Of a stretch of DNA of 64,000 nucleotides, positions 55,347 to 64,000 are shown piece by piece. A program made the translations under genes and the position numbers. Location: contig NZ_JARHUE010000005.1 in the NCBI RefSeq assembly GCF_029222905.1, positions 1-64,000 on the forward strand, in the 5' to 3' direction. The stretch comes from Neptuniibacter sp. CAU 1671. GTDB lineage: Bacteria; Pseudomonadota; Gammaproteobacteria; Pseudomonadales; Balneatricaceae. Each line of letters starts with the position of its first letter. Position 1 is the stretch's first letter. Under the pieces are notes generated by a model, which did no database searches, was not told where the DNA came from, and saw only the letters and a list, made by a program, of their open reading frames with translations.

Positions 55347-56471
55347 TCAGGCCAGTACCAGATTATCCCTGTGCACCAATTCTGCTTCACCCATAAAACC
55401 CAACACTGATTCGATCTCACGACTGGGTTTACCAATGATTCGCTGCGCATCCTCATAGCCATAATTCGCCAGACCACGCGCGATGATTCGACCAAACTCG
55501 TCCACCAGCATTACCATCTCACCCCGGGAAAAGTCACCCGAGACACTGCGCACTCCGGCTGGCAACAGACTGGTACCGCGTTCGCGCAGGGCACGCACAG
55601 CACCCTCATCAAGAACTAATGTACCCCGGGCCTGAAGATGACCGGCTATCCACTGCTTACGCGCAGCTACCGGGCCTTTTTCTGGCACCAACAGTGTACC
55701 GACAGACTCAGCAGCACGAATACGCAGCAACACATCAGGCTCACGCCCACTGGCAATCACCGTGACCGCGCCCGAACGCGCTGCCAACTTAGCTGCACGC
55801 ACTTTAGTTGCCATGCCGCCCTGGCCTAATTTACCGCCACCACCGGCCATTGATTCAAGCGCCGCATCTTCTGCACGCGCCTCACTGATCAACTCAGCAG
55901 CCGGATTATAGCGGGGATCGGCGGTGTAAAGACCTTTCTGGTCAGTCAGCAGGATCAGCGCATCCGCTTCCACCAGATTCGCCACCAGCGCACCCAAGGT
56001 ATCGTTGTCACCGAAACGGATCTCTTTCGTTACCACCGTGTCGTTTTCATTCACCACCGGCACGACACCCAGTGACAATAGCGTACGGAGGGTCGCCTGG
56101 GCATTCAGATAACGTTTGCGGTTGGCATGGTCTTCATGCGTCAGAAGAATCTGGGCGGTATGGGTATTGTGCCGTTTAAAGTTGGTTTCATACGCCTGCA
56201 CCAGACCCATCTGACCAACCGCTGCTGCAGCCTGCAGCTTGTAGATTTCATGCGGTCGCTCACGCCAGCCCAGACGGGTCATCCCTTCTGCCACAGAGCC
56301 GGAAGAGACCAGCACCACTTCAATGCCCGCCTGCTTAAGAGCAGCAATCTGATCCACCCAGCGTCCAATGGCATCCAGATCCAACCCCTGACCATCATTG
56401 GTCAGCAAGGCACTACCAATCTTTACCACCCACCGCTGGCTACTTGCCAGTTTTTCGCGACCGTTGGCCAC
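55347..56471 (-). CDS. proB: glutamate 5-kinase
   Basis: First step of proline synthesis: glutamate to glutamyl 5-phosphate. The 374-aa product has the amino-acid-kinase N-domain ([51 protein letters not shown]) and a C-terminal PUA domain from about residue 275. Start is GTG with GAGGA six bases upstream. It lies 30 bases behind obgE, as in Pseudomonas (obg-proB). Confidence 0.96.
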   Translation of the reverse strand: MANGREKLASSQRWVVKIGSALLTNDGQGLDLDAIGRWVDQIAALKQAGIEVVLVSSGSVAEGMTRLGWRERPHEIYKLQAAAAVGQMGLVQAYETNFKRHNTHTAQILLTHEDHANRKRYLNAQATLRTLLSLGVVPVVNENDTVVTKEIRFGDNDTLGALVANLVEADALILLTDQKGLYTADPRYNPAAELISEARAEDAALESMAGGGGKLGQGGMATKVRAAKLAARSGAVTVIASGREPDVLLRIRAAESVGTLLVPEKGPVAARKQWIAGHLQARGTLVLDEGAVRALRERGTSLLPAGVRSVSGDFSRGEMVMLVDEFGRIIARGLANYGYEDAQRIIGKPSREIESVLGFMGEAELVHRDNLVLA

Positions 56472-56500
56472 AGTTCTTCCTCAATCAAAAGACCTGATAA

Positions 56501-57727
<1,227 letters not shown>

Positions 57728-57748
57728 TCAATATTGCTAATCATAAAC

Positions 57749-57780
57749 AAAAAAAGCCCCGCCAGGGCGGAGCTTTTTTC
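57749..57780 (-). terminator. terminator between rpmA and obgE
   Basis: On the minus strand GCTCCGCC-CT-GGCGGGGC (one G-T pair) is followed by seven T. It lies just after rpmA, so obgE may be read through it or from its own promoter. Confidence 0.85.
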
Positions 57781-57794
57781 GATGTCAGGTGCTA

Positions 57795-58052
57795 TTACGC
57801 AGCTACAACAGAAATGTATTTGCGCTTGTTAGGACCTTTCACTTCAAATTTTACTACGCCATCCGCTTTAGCGAACAGAGTGTGGTCTTTACCACAACCT
57901 ACGTTCTCACCTGCGTGGAATTTGGTACCACGCTGACGGATCAGGATATTGCCGGCAATCACTGCCTGACCACCAAAGCGCTTAACGCCAAGGCGTTTCG
58001 ATTCTGAATCGCGACCGTTACGCGTTGAGCCCGCAGCCTTCTTATGAGCCAT
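57795..58052 (-). CDS. rpmA: 50S ribosomal protein L27
   Basis: Large-subunit protein near the peptidyl-transferase centre, 85 aa. Starts [16 protein letters not shown], as in all gammaproteobacterial L27, and contains [16 protein letters not shown]. It follows rplU after 24 bases, with a terminator directly after. Codon use is strongly biased, as expected. Confidence 0.97.
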   Translation of the reverse strand: MAHKKAAGSTRNGRDSESKRLGVKRFGGQAVIAGNILIRQRGTKFHAGENVGCGKDHTLFAKADGVVKFEVKGPNKRKYISVVAA

Positions 58053-58076
58053 TATCTATCTCCTGTTCAGTTAATC

Positions 58077-58388
58077 TCAGGCGTTGATGCCAGTGATTTT
58101 CACTTCAGTGAACCACTGACGGTGGCCCTGATGTTTCATGTGATGCTTACGACGCTTGAATTTGAGAATCTCAACTTTCTTAGCGCGACCAGTCTGCAGA
58201 ACTTCAGCAGTCACTTTAGCACCTTCAACAACCGGCGCACCGACTTTAACGTCATCGCCATTGCCAACCAGCAGAACACGATCAAACTCAACGTTCGCAC
58301 CGGATTCAGCCTGCAGTTTTTCCAGCTTAAGGGTCTGACCCTCCTGGACGCGGTACTGTTTACCGCCACTTACGATTACTGCGTACAT
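58077..58388 (-). CDS. rplU: 50S ribosomal protein L21
   Basis: Large-subunit protein, 103 aa, starting [18 protein letters not shown] and ending with the basic [16 protein letters not shown] and EVKITGI. The open frame begins five codons earlier (MTEIN), but all family members start at the ATG at 58388. First gene of the rplU-rpmA operon, with a promoter about 110 bases upstream. Confidence 0.97.
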   Translation of the reverse strand: MYAVIVSGGKQYRVQEGQTLKLEKLQAESGANVEFDRVLLVGNGDDVKVGAPVVEGAKVTAEVLQTGRAKKVEILKFKRRKHHMKHQGHRQWFTEVKITGINA

Positions 58389-58490
58389 GTTAATCTCCGT
58401 CAATTGCCCACCCGGCTACTGTTTAACAAACCTACTTTTAATGGCGCACCATATGGTAGGGAGCTACATTTGGATGAGTCAGGGCGCGCG

Positions 58491-58520
58491 ATTATAAAGC
58501 ACCTAACACCCGGCAGGCAA
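58491..58520 (-). promoter_or_regulatory. rplU-rpmA promoter
   Basis: On the minus strand TTGCCT (58515-58520), 18 bases and a perfect TATAAT (58491-58496), followed by CGCGCGCCC. The GC-rich discriminator fits a growth-rate-controlled ribosomal promoter. Confidence 0.7.
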
Positions 58521-58548
58521 CCCCTATCAAAGGTATCAGGCCGAATTC

Positions 58549-58577
58549 TTGACAGGGTTGCGGGCTACCCATAGCAT
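58549..58577 (+). promoter_or_regulatory. ispB promoter
   Basis: TTGACA (58549-58554), 17 bases and TAGCAT (58572-58577), about 37 bases before the ispB ATG. It lies back to back with the rplU promoter. Confidence 0.65.
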
Positions 58578-58613
58578 GCGCGCTTACACAACTATCAGCC
58601 AATATCTTTAATC

Positions 58614-59582
58614 ATGCAGCCATCTGAACTCAACCCGCTCATCACGCCACAGTTTGAGGCAGTTAATGACTACATTATCAACCACTTGGGCTCAAATGTG
58701 CCGCTGGTTGAAAAGATTGGCCACTATATAGTTGAAAGTGGCGGTAAACGCCTGCGCCCTCTACTGGTACTGCTGGCCGCCAATGCAACCCGGTACGAGG
58801 GTGACAAACATATCCCCATGGCCGCCGTGATTGAGTTTATCCACACCGCGACCCTGTTACATGATGACGTGGTGGATAATTCGGAACTGCGTCGCGGCAA
58901 AGACACCGCCAATGCCCGCTGGGGCAATGCGCCCAGTGTATTAGTGGGTGACTTCCTCTACTCCCGGGCATTTCAGATCATGGTCGAAATTGGCTCCATG
59001 GAGATCATGGAAGTCATATCCAATGCCACTAACGTCATTGCCGAAGGCGAAGTCCTTCAGCTGTTGAACTGCCGAAATCCGGATACTTCAGAAGACGCCT
59101 ACATGCAGGTTATTCTGGGCAAAACCGCCATGTTATTCGAAGCAGCAGCAGAGGTTGGCGGCTTGCTGGCAAACTGCTCTGACACTGAGCGCCAGGCCCT
59201 GAAACACTATGGATTACAGCTAGGCATCGCTTTCCAACTGATCGATGATGTGATGGATTACCTTTCTGACAGTGACACCATGGGTAAGAACGTGGGCGAC
59301 GACCTGGCAGAAGGCAAAGCAACGCTGCCGCTGATTCAGGCGATGCAGCTCTGCTCTGACGAGGAGCGCACTCTGCTACGGCGGGCGATCCGAGAAGGCG
59401 GTTTAGACGATCTGGATCCGATTCTGGAAATTATTGATCGCACCGGCGCCATCAAATATACCCAAAACAAGGCTCAGCAGGCCGCCGCCGCCGCCATTGA
59501 AGCCTTGTCAGCGCTGCCCGACAGCTCTTTCAAATCAACACTTGAACAACTTGCCAATCTAGCCGTAAACCGCGCTGCTTAA
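58614..59582 (+). CDS. ispB: octaprenyl diphosphate synthase
   Basis: Builds the ubiquinone side chain. The 322-aa trans-prenyltransferase has both aspartate-rich motifs, LLHDDVVDNSELRRG and FQLIDDVMDYLSD, plus GGKRLRPLLVLLAA. Divergent from rplU-rpmA as in other gammaproteobacteria. There is no evident ribosome binding site before the ATG. Chain length (C40 or C45) cannot be told from these motifs. Confidence 0.95.
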   Translation: MQPSELNPLITPQFEAVNDYIINHLGSNVPLVEKIGHYIVESGGKRLRPLLVLLAANATRYEGDKHIPMAAVIEFIHTATLLHDDVVDNSELRRGKDTANARWGNAPSVLVGDFLYSRAFQIMVEIGSMEIMEVISNATNVIAEGEVLQLLNCRNPDTSEDAYMQVILGKTAMLFEAAAEVGGLLANCSDTERQALKHYGLQLGIAFQLIDDVMDYLSDSDTMGKNVGDDLAEGKATLPLIQAMQLCSDEERTLLRRAIREGGLDDLDPILEIIDRTGAIKYTQNKAQQAAAAAIEALSALPDSSFKSTLEQLANLAVNRAA

Positions 59583-59600
59583 ACAGCGCGGCAAAAGCGG

Positions 59601-60224
59601 CTATCGGTCGGTCAACAACCACACAGCCTCACGCCACTCAGGCCGATCCCAGGCGTCAGCTTCGGCAAGACACTGCAATTCAAAACGTTCACCAAACAGA
59701 TTCGACACTTCCTGATCCGTCACAGTGAACGGCGGCCCACCTGCAGAGGGGCGCTGCAGGGTTACCAGTAACACCTTCACACCGCGAGGCAGGCAGTGCA
59801 GCAACAGCTCCGCATAACGCCGCCGCATTTCTGGCGGGAATGCCACCAACGCTGCGCGGTCATAAACTGCCCGGACATCGGTTAAGTCGTCCGGTGTCAA
59901 ATCAAACACATCCCCGCAGAGCAACTCCAGATTCTGATGCCGAAAATGCTGAAACCGCGAACATTCCGAGACTGAAACAGACAGGTTATTTTCCCGGAAA
60001 AAACCGTCACAGGCAGTCCGGTCCAGCTCAATACCAGAGACCGAATAACCCTGCTGCAGCAACCAAAGCATGTCGAGACTTTTGCCACACAACGGCACAA
60101 ACACCTGTTCGCCAGCATCAAGATTGAGCTCTGAACCATAACGAATCAGGTGCGGATTCACCTCAGCCTGGTGAAAACCAATCTCACCATTACGCCATCG
60201 CTCCTGCCAAAAAGCCTTTTCCAT
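59601..60224 (-). CDS. tpm: thiopurine S-methyltransferase
   Basis: SAM-dependent methyltransferase; bacterial members also act on selenium and tellurium compounds. The 207-aa product starts MEKAFWQERWRNGEIGFHQ, the family signature. It contains FVPLCGKSLDMLWLLQQG (SAM motif), VSGIELDRTACDGFF and AVYDRAALVAFPPEMR. GGAG nine bases before the ATG at 60224 favours this start over the ATG six codons upstream. Convergent with ispB, 18 bases apart. Confidence 0.93.
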   Translation of the reverse strand: MEKAFWQERWRNGEIGFHQAEVNPHLIRYGSELNLDAGEQVFVPLCGKSLDMLWLLQQGYSVSGIELDRTACDGFFRENNLSVSVSECSRFQHFRHQNLELLCGDVFDLTPDDLTDVRAVYDRAALVAFPPEMRRRYAELLLHCLPRGVKVLLVTLQRPSAGGPPFTVTDQEVSNLFGERFELQCLAEADAWDRPEWREAVWLLTDR

Positions 60225-60300
60225 CCTATATTTCTCCGACATTCGTCAATAATTGGGCGAATTATAACGGACAGTTCGTGCCTCACCCGTTTCAAATCTG

Positions 60301-60306
60301 TATAAT
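60301..60306 (+). promoter_or_regulatory. candidate fabA promoter -10
   Basis: A perfect TATAAT stands 44 bases before the fabA ATG, preceded by CTG. The -35 region is poor (GTGCCT at 17 bases), which would fit an activator-dependent promoter. No FabR/DesT palindrome is visible. Confidence 0.45.
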
Positions 60307-60350
60307 TGCGCGATATTTTGACCTTTAAAAGCCCGGAAACGCATAACCCA

Positions 60351-60866
60351 ATGACACGACCTTCTTCTTTTAGCCGCGACGAACTTCTGCAGTGCGGCCA
60401 CGGCGAAATGTTCGGCCCAGGTAATGCACGTCTGCCAATTGGCAACATGCTCATGATGGACCGAATCCTTAAAATCACCGAAGACGGTGGCAACTTTGGC
60501 AAAGGTGAAATCATTGCTGAACTGGATATCAATCCAGAGCTATGGTTCTTCCAGTGCCATTTCGAATCTGACCCGGTAATGCCTGGCTGTCTGGGTCTGG
60601 ACGCCATGTGGCAGCTGGTCGGTTTTTATCTGGGCTGGAAAGGCAACCCTGGCCGCGGCCGCGCGCTGGGTTCTGGCGAAGTTAAATTCTTTGGTCAGGT
60701 CCTACCCACTGCGCAGAAAGTTACCTACCATATTCATCTAAAGCGTGTAATTGAACGCAAGCTGGTGATGGGCATTGCAGACGGCAGCATGTATGTTGAC
60801 GGCCGCGAAATCTACACCGCCAAAGATCTGCGGGTTGGACTGTTTACGTCCACCGATGGCTTCTAA
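60351..60866 (+). CDS. fabA: 3-hydroxydecanoyl-ACP dehydratase/isomerase
   Basis: Introduces the cis double bond in unsaturated fatty acid synthesis. The 171-aa product has [14 protein letters not shown], the catalytic histidine in [22 protein letters not shown] (seen as [13 protein letters not shown]) and [13 protein letters not shown]. The frame opens 15 codons earlier, but the family start is the ATG at 60351. It precedes fabB by 109 bases, the fabAB pair of anaerobic unsaturated fatty acid synthesis. Confidence 0.95.
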   Translation: MTRPSSFSRDELLQCGHGEMFGPGNARLPIGNMLMMDRILKITEDGGNFGKGEIIAELDINPELWFFQCHFESDPVMPGCLGLDAMWQLVGFYLGWKGNPGRGRALGSGEVKFFGQVLPTAQKVTYHIHLKRVIERKLVMGIADGSMYVDGREIYTAKDLRVGLFTSTDGF

Positions 60867-60975
60867 GCCGGGTAATCAGACAATAACGATAGGTGGAGAG
60901 CGACTTTCCGGTAGCCAAATCAGTTGGATTCACGGAAAATAACCGCCTTAACGATAAAGAAAGAGAGAGAAGCAC

Positions 60976-62187
60976 ATGCGACGCGTCGTAGTTACCGGTA
61001 TGGGCATTGTGTCTTGTTTGGGTAATGACAAGGCCACTGTTCTGGAGTCCCTGAAACTGGGTCGCTCCGGAATCAAGTTCCAGGAAGAATACAAAGAACG
61101 CGGCTTTCGCAGCCAGGTTGCAGGCAGTATTGATATCAGTTTTGAAGACCGTATCGATCGTAAACTGCTGCGCTTTATGGGTGACGCTGCTGCCTACACC
61201 TATATTGCCATGCAGGATGCCATCACCGACTCCGGCCTGAGCGAAGACCAGGTTTCCAATGTGCGTACCGGCCTGATCGTTGGCTCCGGTGGTGCTTCCG
61301 CGGAAAACATCGTTGAAACAGCTGACATCACACGCGAAAAAGGCGTTAAACGTGTGGGTCCTTACCGTGTAACCCGTACCATGGGTTCCACTGTATCTGC
61401 TTGTCTGGCGACACCTTTCAAAATTAAAGGCGTGAACTACAGCATCACCTCTGCCTGTGCAACAAGCGCACACTGTATCGGTAACGCGGTCGAACAGATC
61501 CAGCTGGGCAAACAGGACGTGGTATTTGCAGGTGGTGGTGAAGAACTGCACTGGGTCCAGACTGCGATGTTTGATGCTATGGGTGCCCTGTCCAGCAAGT
61601 ATAACGAAACGCCTGAAAAAGCATCACGCGCCTATGACGCTAACCGTGACGGATTTGTCATTTCCGGCGGCGCAGGTGTACTGGTGGTTGAAGAACTTGA
61701 ACACGCCAAAGCCCGTGGTGCGAAAATCTACGCTGAAATCGTAGGCTACGGCGCCACATCTGACGGCTATGACATGGTTGCGCCATCAGGCGAAGGCGCC
61801 GCACGCTGCATGCAGCAGGCTATGGCTACCGTTGATGGCGATATTGATTACATTAACGCACATGGCACTTCTACCCCTGCAGGCGATATGCAGGAACTGA
61901 AAGCGATGAAGAACGTGTTTGGCGACAAAATGCCAGCCGTCACTTCAACCAAATCGCTTTCAGGTCACTCTCTGGGTGCTGCGGGTGTTCAGGAAGCGAT
62001 CTACTGCCTGTTAATGCAGGAAAACAACTTCATTGCAGCCTCTGCCAATATTGAAGAACTGGATCCTGAAGCGGTCGGTCTGCCAATCGCTACTACAGCT
62101 AAAGAGAATGTTGATCTGCAGCGTGTGATGTCCAACAGCTTCGGCTTTGGTGGCACCAACGCTACTCTGGTGTTCCAGAAACTCTAA
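60976..62187 (+). CDS. fabB: beta-ketoacyl-ACP synthase I
   Basis: Elongates the cis-3-decenoyl intermediate from FabA. The 403-aa thiolase-fold enzyme has the nucleophilic cysteine in [14 protein letters not shown] and the two histidines in [11 protein letters not shown] and [11 protein letters not shown]. It starts [13 protein letters not shown] after AGAGAGAAG. The pairing with fabA and the strong terminator define a fabAB unit. Confidence 0.96.
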   Translation: MRRVVVTGMGIVSCLGNDKATVLESLKLGRSGIKFQEEYKERGFRSQVAGSIDISFEDRIDRKLLRFMGDAAAYTYIAMQDAITDSGLSEDQVSNVRTGLIVGSGGASAENIVETADITREKGVKRVGPYRVTRTMGSTVSACLATPFKIKGVNYSITSACATSAHCIGNAVEQIQLGKQDVVFAGGGEELHWVQTAMFDAMGALSSKYNETPEKASRAYDANRDGFVISGGAGVLVVEELEHAKARGAKIYAEIVGYGATSDGYDMVAPSGEGAARCMQQAMATVDGDIDYINAHGTSTPAGDMQELKAMKNVFGDKMPAVTSTKSLSGHSLGAAGVQEAIYCLLMQENNFIAASANIEELDPEAVGLPIATTAKENVDLQRVMSNSFGFGGTNATLVFQKL

Positions 62188-62203
62188 GCAGAATCTGCTG
62201 ATT

Positions 62204-62230
62204 AAAAAACCCCGCCATGGCGGGGTTTTT
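62204..62230 (+). terminator. terminator of fabB
   Basis: CCCCGCC-AT-GGCGGGG with six A before and a T run after. It also faces the convergent Yip1-type gene. Confidence 0.9.
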
Positions 62231-62255
62231 TATTGCTGAGCTGTTATCAATCTTA

Positions 62256-62861
62256 TCAGCCAGCTACATAGTTCAGCGGAATCACGGTACTCCACAGAAT
62301 CACTGTGGCTGCCAGCATGCCAACCAGCGTACATAGGCCTACTGTCAGAATCGATGAAGAAAACATAAACGCCCGGTCTTCAGGTATTTTCATAATCACA
62401 GGCACCCCGGTGTAGAGCAGATAAACCGAGTAACAAACTGCCGCAAGCCCTACCGATACATTAAACCAGAGCAATGGATAAAGTGCAGCGAGGCCTGACA
62501 GGAAGAGCGGCGTAGCAGTGTAAGTTGCCAGAGAGACACAATCTTCAAATGAGATAGTGCCACCGTAGGTTTTTTCCATCCAGTGAATACAGTAGCTGAT
62601 GAACGCAACACCGGCCCACATGGCAAAATAGAATGCTATGGCGGCGGGCAGCGCACTCATAACATCCAGCTTAACAAAGTCAGTACCATTAATACTCCAA
62701 CCGACCTGTGTCGTCCCGATGAACATTGCGATGGCTGGAATGGCCGACAGCATACTGACCTGCTGCAGGAAAATATGCGAGACACTGTAGTGCTCGTCCC
62801 GGATCTGGTTCCATTCTGTTTTGGGGTGATACAGCATTCCCATCATATGTTGAATGAACAT
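62256..62861 (-). CDS. Yip1-family membrane protein
   Basis: Inner-membrane protein of unknown function, 201 aa. The N-terminal segment MFIQHMMGMLYHPKTEWNQIRDE is the hallmark of bacterial Yip1 (PF04893-type) proteins. Five hydrophobic helices follow, at about 34-50, 69-92, 108-127, 131-150 and 166-192. No partner gene is evident; it lies between fabB and cyoE with its own 146-base upstream region. Confidence 0.8.
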   Translation of the reverse strand: MFIQHMMGMLYHPKTEWNQIRDEHYSVSHIFLQQVSMLSAIPAIAMFIGTTQVGWSINGTDFVKLDVMSALPAAIAFYFAMWAGVAFISYCIHWMEKTYGGTISFEDCVSLATYTATPLFLSGLAALYPLLWFNVSVGLAAVCYSVYLLYTGVPVIMKIPEDRAFMFSSSILTVGLCTLVGMLAATVILWSTVIPLNYVAG

Positions 62862-63007
62862 GGTAATTTCCTCTTTTTATTATTTTGCCGACTGCCTGAC
62901 TTCAGACGCTCAACGGCTCGTTGGTTGGTTTACATCTACAGCTTTACTCCCTTCCTTTTTCAGGGGTTGGTAGTTTCTACTTAAGTTTAGATCGCCTAAA
63001 CGCCGTT

Positions 63008-63907
63008 TCAACTAATGATCAGGTAATGATCAATTAAAATGACACAAAAAAGTAACATGATGTACGTGATGCTATAGCGGAACATTGCCATAGGCGCCCC
63101 GGGCACAGCGTTATAGACTCTCAGCGCCCATTGCATAAACCGCAGATTCAGCACCACCACCAATAACAAATAAAGATAACCACTCATGCCGCTCAGAAAC
63201 GGCAACGCAGTTGTCGCCACCATCAGCAGGGTATAAAGCACAATCTGCAGGCGGGTATAATCATCGCCATGCGTCACAGGCAGCATTGGAATGCCTGCTT
63301 TGGCGTAATCCTGTTTACGGGCGATACACAACGCCCAGAAATGCGGAGGCGTCCAGGCAAAAATAATCAGCATTAATAACAGGCTGTTTGCGTCCAGTGA
63401 ACCGGTCACAGCAGTCCAGCCCAGCATCGGCGGCGCCGCACCTGCGATACCACCAATGACAATATTCTGCGGTGTCGCGCGTTTGAGCCAGACCGTATAG
63501 ACCAACGCATACCCCACCAGAGACGCCAGCGTCAGCCAGGCGGTAAGCGGGTTAACCCAGATCACCAACAGGCTGATTCCAACCGTCCCTACAATGGCAG
63601 AAAAGGTCAGCGCCTGCGCGGCGGTAAGACGACCCTGCGGTAATGGCCGACCTTTCGTGCGTGCCATTTTTTCATCGATGCGCCGGTCCATAACATGGTT
63701 TACCGCTGCTGCGGAGGCAGCCGCCATACCGATGCCGATCAATCCGACAATGACCTTAACGGGGTCTGGCAAAGAGGGCACCGCCACAAACATTCCCACT
63801 GCAGCAGTGATTAACATCACCAGTACTACATTGGGTTTGCACAGGATCAGGTAGTCTCGCCATCCAATGGGTGCTTCAGATACTGCAAAAACACGCTGCT
63901 CAGCCAT
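63008..63907 (-). CDS. cyoE: protoheme IX farnesyltransferase (heme O synthase)
   Basis: Adds a farnesyl group to heme b for haem-copper oxidases. The 299-aa UbiA-family membrane protein has NHVMDRRIDEKMARTKGRPLP (motif 1, seen as NHVMDRRIDEKMARTKGR) and YAKAGIPMLPVTHGDDYTR (motif 2). About nine helices. AAGGAGGT before the ATG is a strong ribosome binding site located inside the end of the upstream reading frame, so translation is coupled to it. Confidence 0.95.
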   Translation of the reverse strand: MAEQRVFAVSEAPIGWRDYLILCKPNVVLVMLITAAVGMFVAVPSLPDPVKVIVGLIGIGMAAASAAAVNHVMDRRIDEKMARTKGRPLPQGRLTAAQALTFSAIVGTVGISLLVIWVNPLTAWLTLASLVGYALVYTVWLKRATPQNIVIGGIAGAAPPMLGWTAVTGSLDANSLLLMLIIFAWTPPHFWALCIARKQDYAKAGIPMLPVTHGDDYTRLQIVLYTLLMVATTALPFLSGMSGYLYLLLVVVLNLRFMQWALRVYNAVPGAPMAMFRYSITYIMLLFCVILIDHYLIIS

Positions 63908-64000
63908 CTATTACCTCCTTAACCGCCATTCCGGCACGGTCATATGCCCACAACAATGCCAATAAAACCGCCACTGCCATAAAGTGATGTGCCATCGCCA
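63900..64000 (-). CDS. ctaA: C-terminal end of a heme A synthase-like gene (partial)
   Basis: Only the last 32 codons are inside the window. They encode a hydrophobic helix (HHFMAVAVLLALLWAYDRAG) and a short tail ending VIDG, and the stop overlaps the cyoE start by eight bases. CtaA (COX15 type) usually precedes cyoE, which supports the call. The fragment alone carries no diagnostic motif. The gene continues past the right edge. Confidence 0.5.
   Translation of the reverse strand, partial: AMAHHFMAVAVLLALLWAYDRAGMAVKEVIDG

Overview
The window reads as one continuous stretch of core chromosome from a gammaproteobacterium of the Pseudomonadales/Oceanospirillales type. The main evidence is gene order. 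Blocks match neighbourhoods I know from Pseudomonas aeruginosa: rrn-tyrS-mepM-anmK-erpA-argC, thiE-hemL, mrcB plus a TPR lipoprotein, dksA-gluQ-pcnB-folK-panB-panC, ilvIH, clpB-pgeF-rluD-bamD-thiO-pilin genes, pilE-fkpB-lspA-ileS-ribF-murJ-rpsT-proB-obgE-rpmA-rplU-ispB, and fabAB. Here these blocks are joined in a different order. I see no insertion sequence, prophage, CRISPR array or tRNA gene. A PHB-type thiolase and the mixed synteny suggest a marine Oceanospirillales-like organism; that assignment is inference.

Layout. 1-400: two tandem rRNA promoters and a boxA leader fire leftwards into an rrn operon outside the window. 400-6270: tyrS, a cell-wall endopeptidase (MepM), AnmK, a DsrE-like secreted protein, ErpA and ArgC. 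6449-11250: a ClC transporter, thiE, hemL, a membrane protein and a CBS protein. 11254-17960: a TPR lipoprotein with PBP1B, a kinase-like fusion protein, a small Rieske protein, SfsA and an aminotransferase. 18196-23705: dksA, gluQ, a non-coding interval, then pcnB-folK-panB-panC. 24118-28510: thiolase, an unknown gene, a tandem PTPS-fold protein, RsuA and RsmC. 28573-30791: ilvIH. 31212-33675: small or unknown genes and a response regulator. 33719-43369: clpB with a heat-shock promoter, a roadblock/GTPase pair, a VanX-like dipeptidase, pgeF, rluD, bamD, nadE and thiO. 43375-48498: minor pilins and pilE. 48502-60224: fkpB-lspA-ileS-ribF, murJ, rpsT, proB, obgE, rpmA-rplU, ispB and tpm. 60351-64000: fabAB, a Yip1-family protein, cyoE and the end of a ctaA-like gene.

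The most interesting signal is in the 565-base gap between gluQ and pcnB (19563-20127). In Pseudomonas this position holds cbrA-cbrB-crcZ. Here cbrAB is absent, but the gap has a sigma70-like promoter followed by about 200 nt with hairpins alternating with four ARN-triplet tracts. Three of the tracts share the same A-rich 14-nt core. This is the architecture expected of a CrcZ-type Hfq/Crc sponge RNA, which I propose as an undescribed regulatory RNA.

Secondary points of interest: a GTPase fused to a roadblock domain and followed by a separate roadblock protein; an oversized (695 aa) PilV-like prepilin in a minor pilin operon that lacks pilY1; a ClC protein without the usual selectivity and proton-path residues; a tandem PTPS-fold protein in which each half keeps a different part of the active site; a REC protein with a degenerate PilZ-like C-terminus; and an isolated small gene in an AT-rich patch. 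Starts were moved from the longest open frame wherever a ribosome binding site or family alignment favoured a shorter one.
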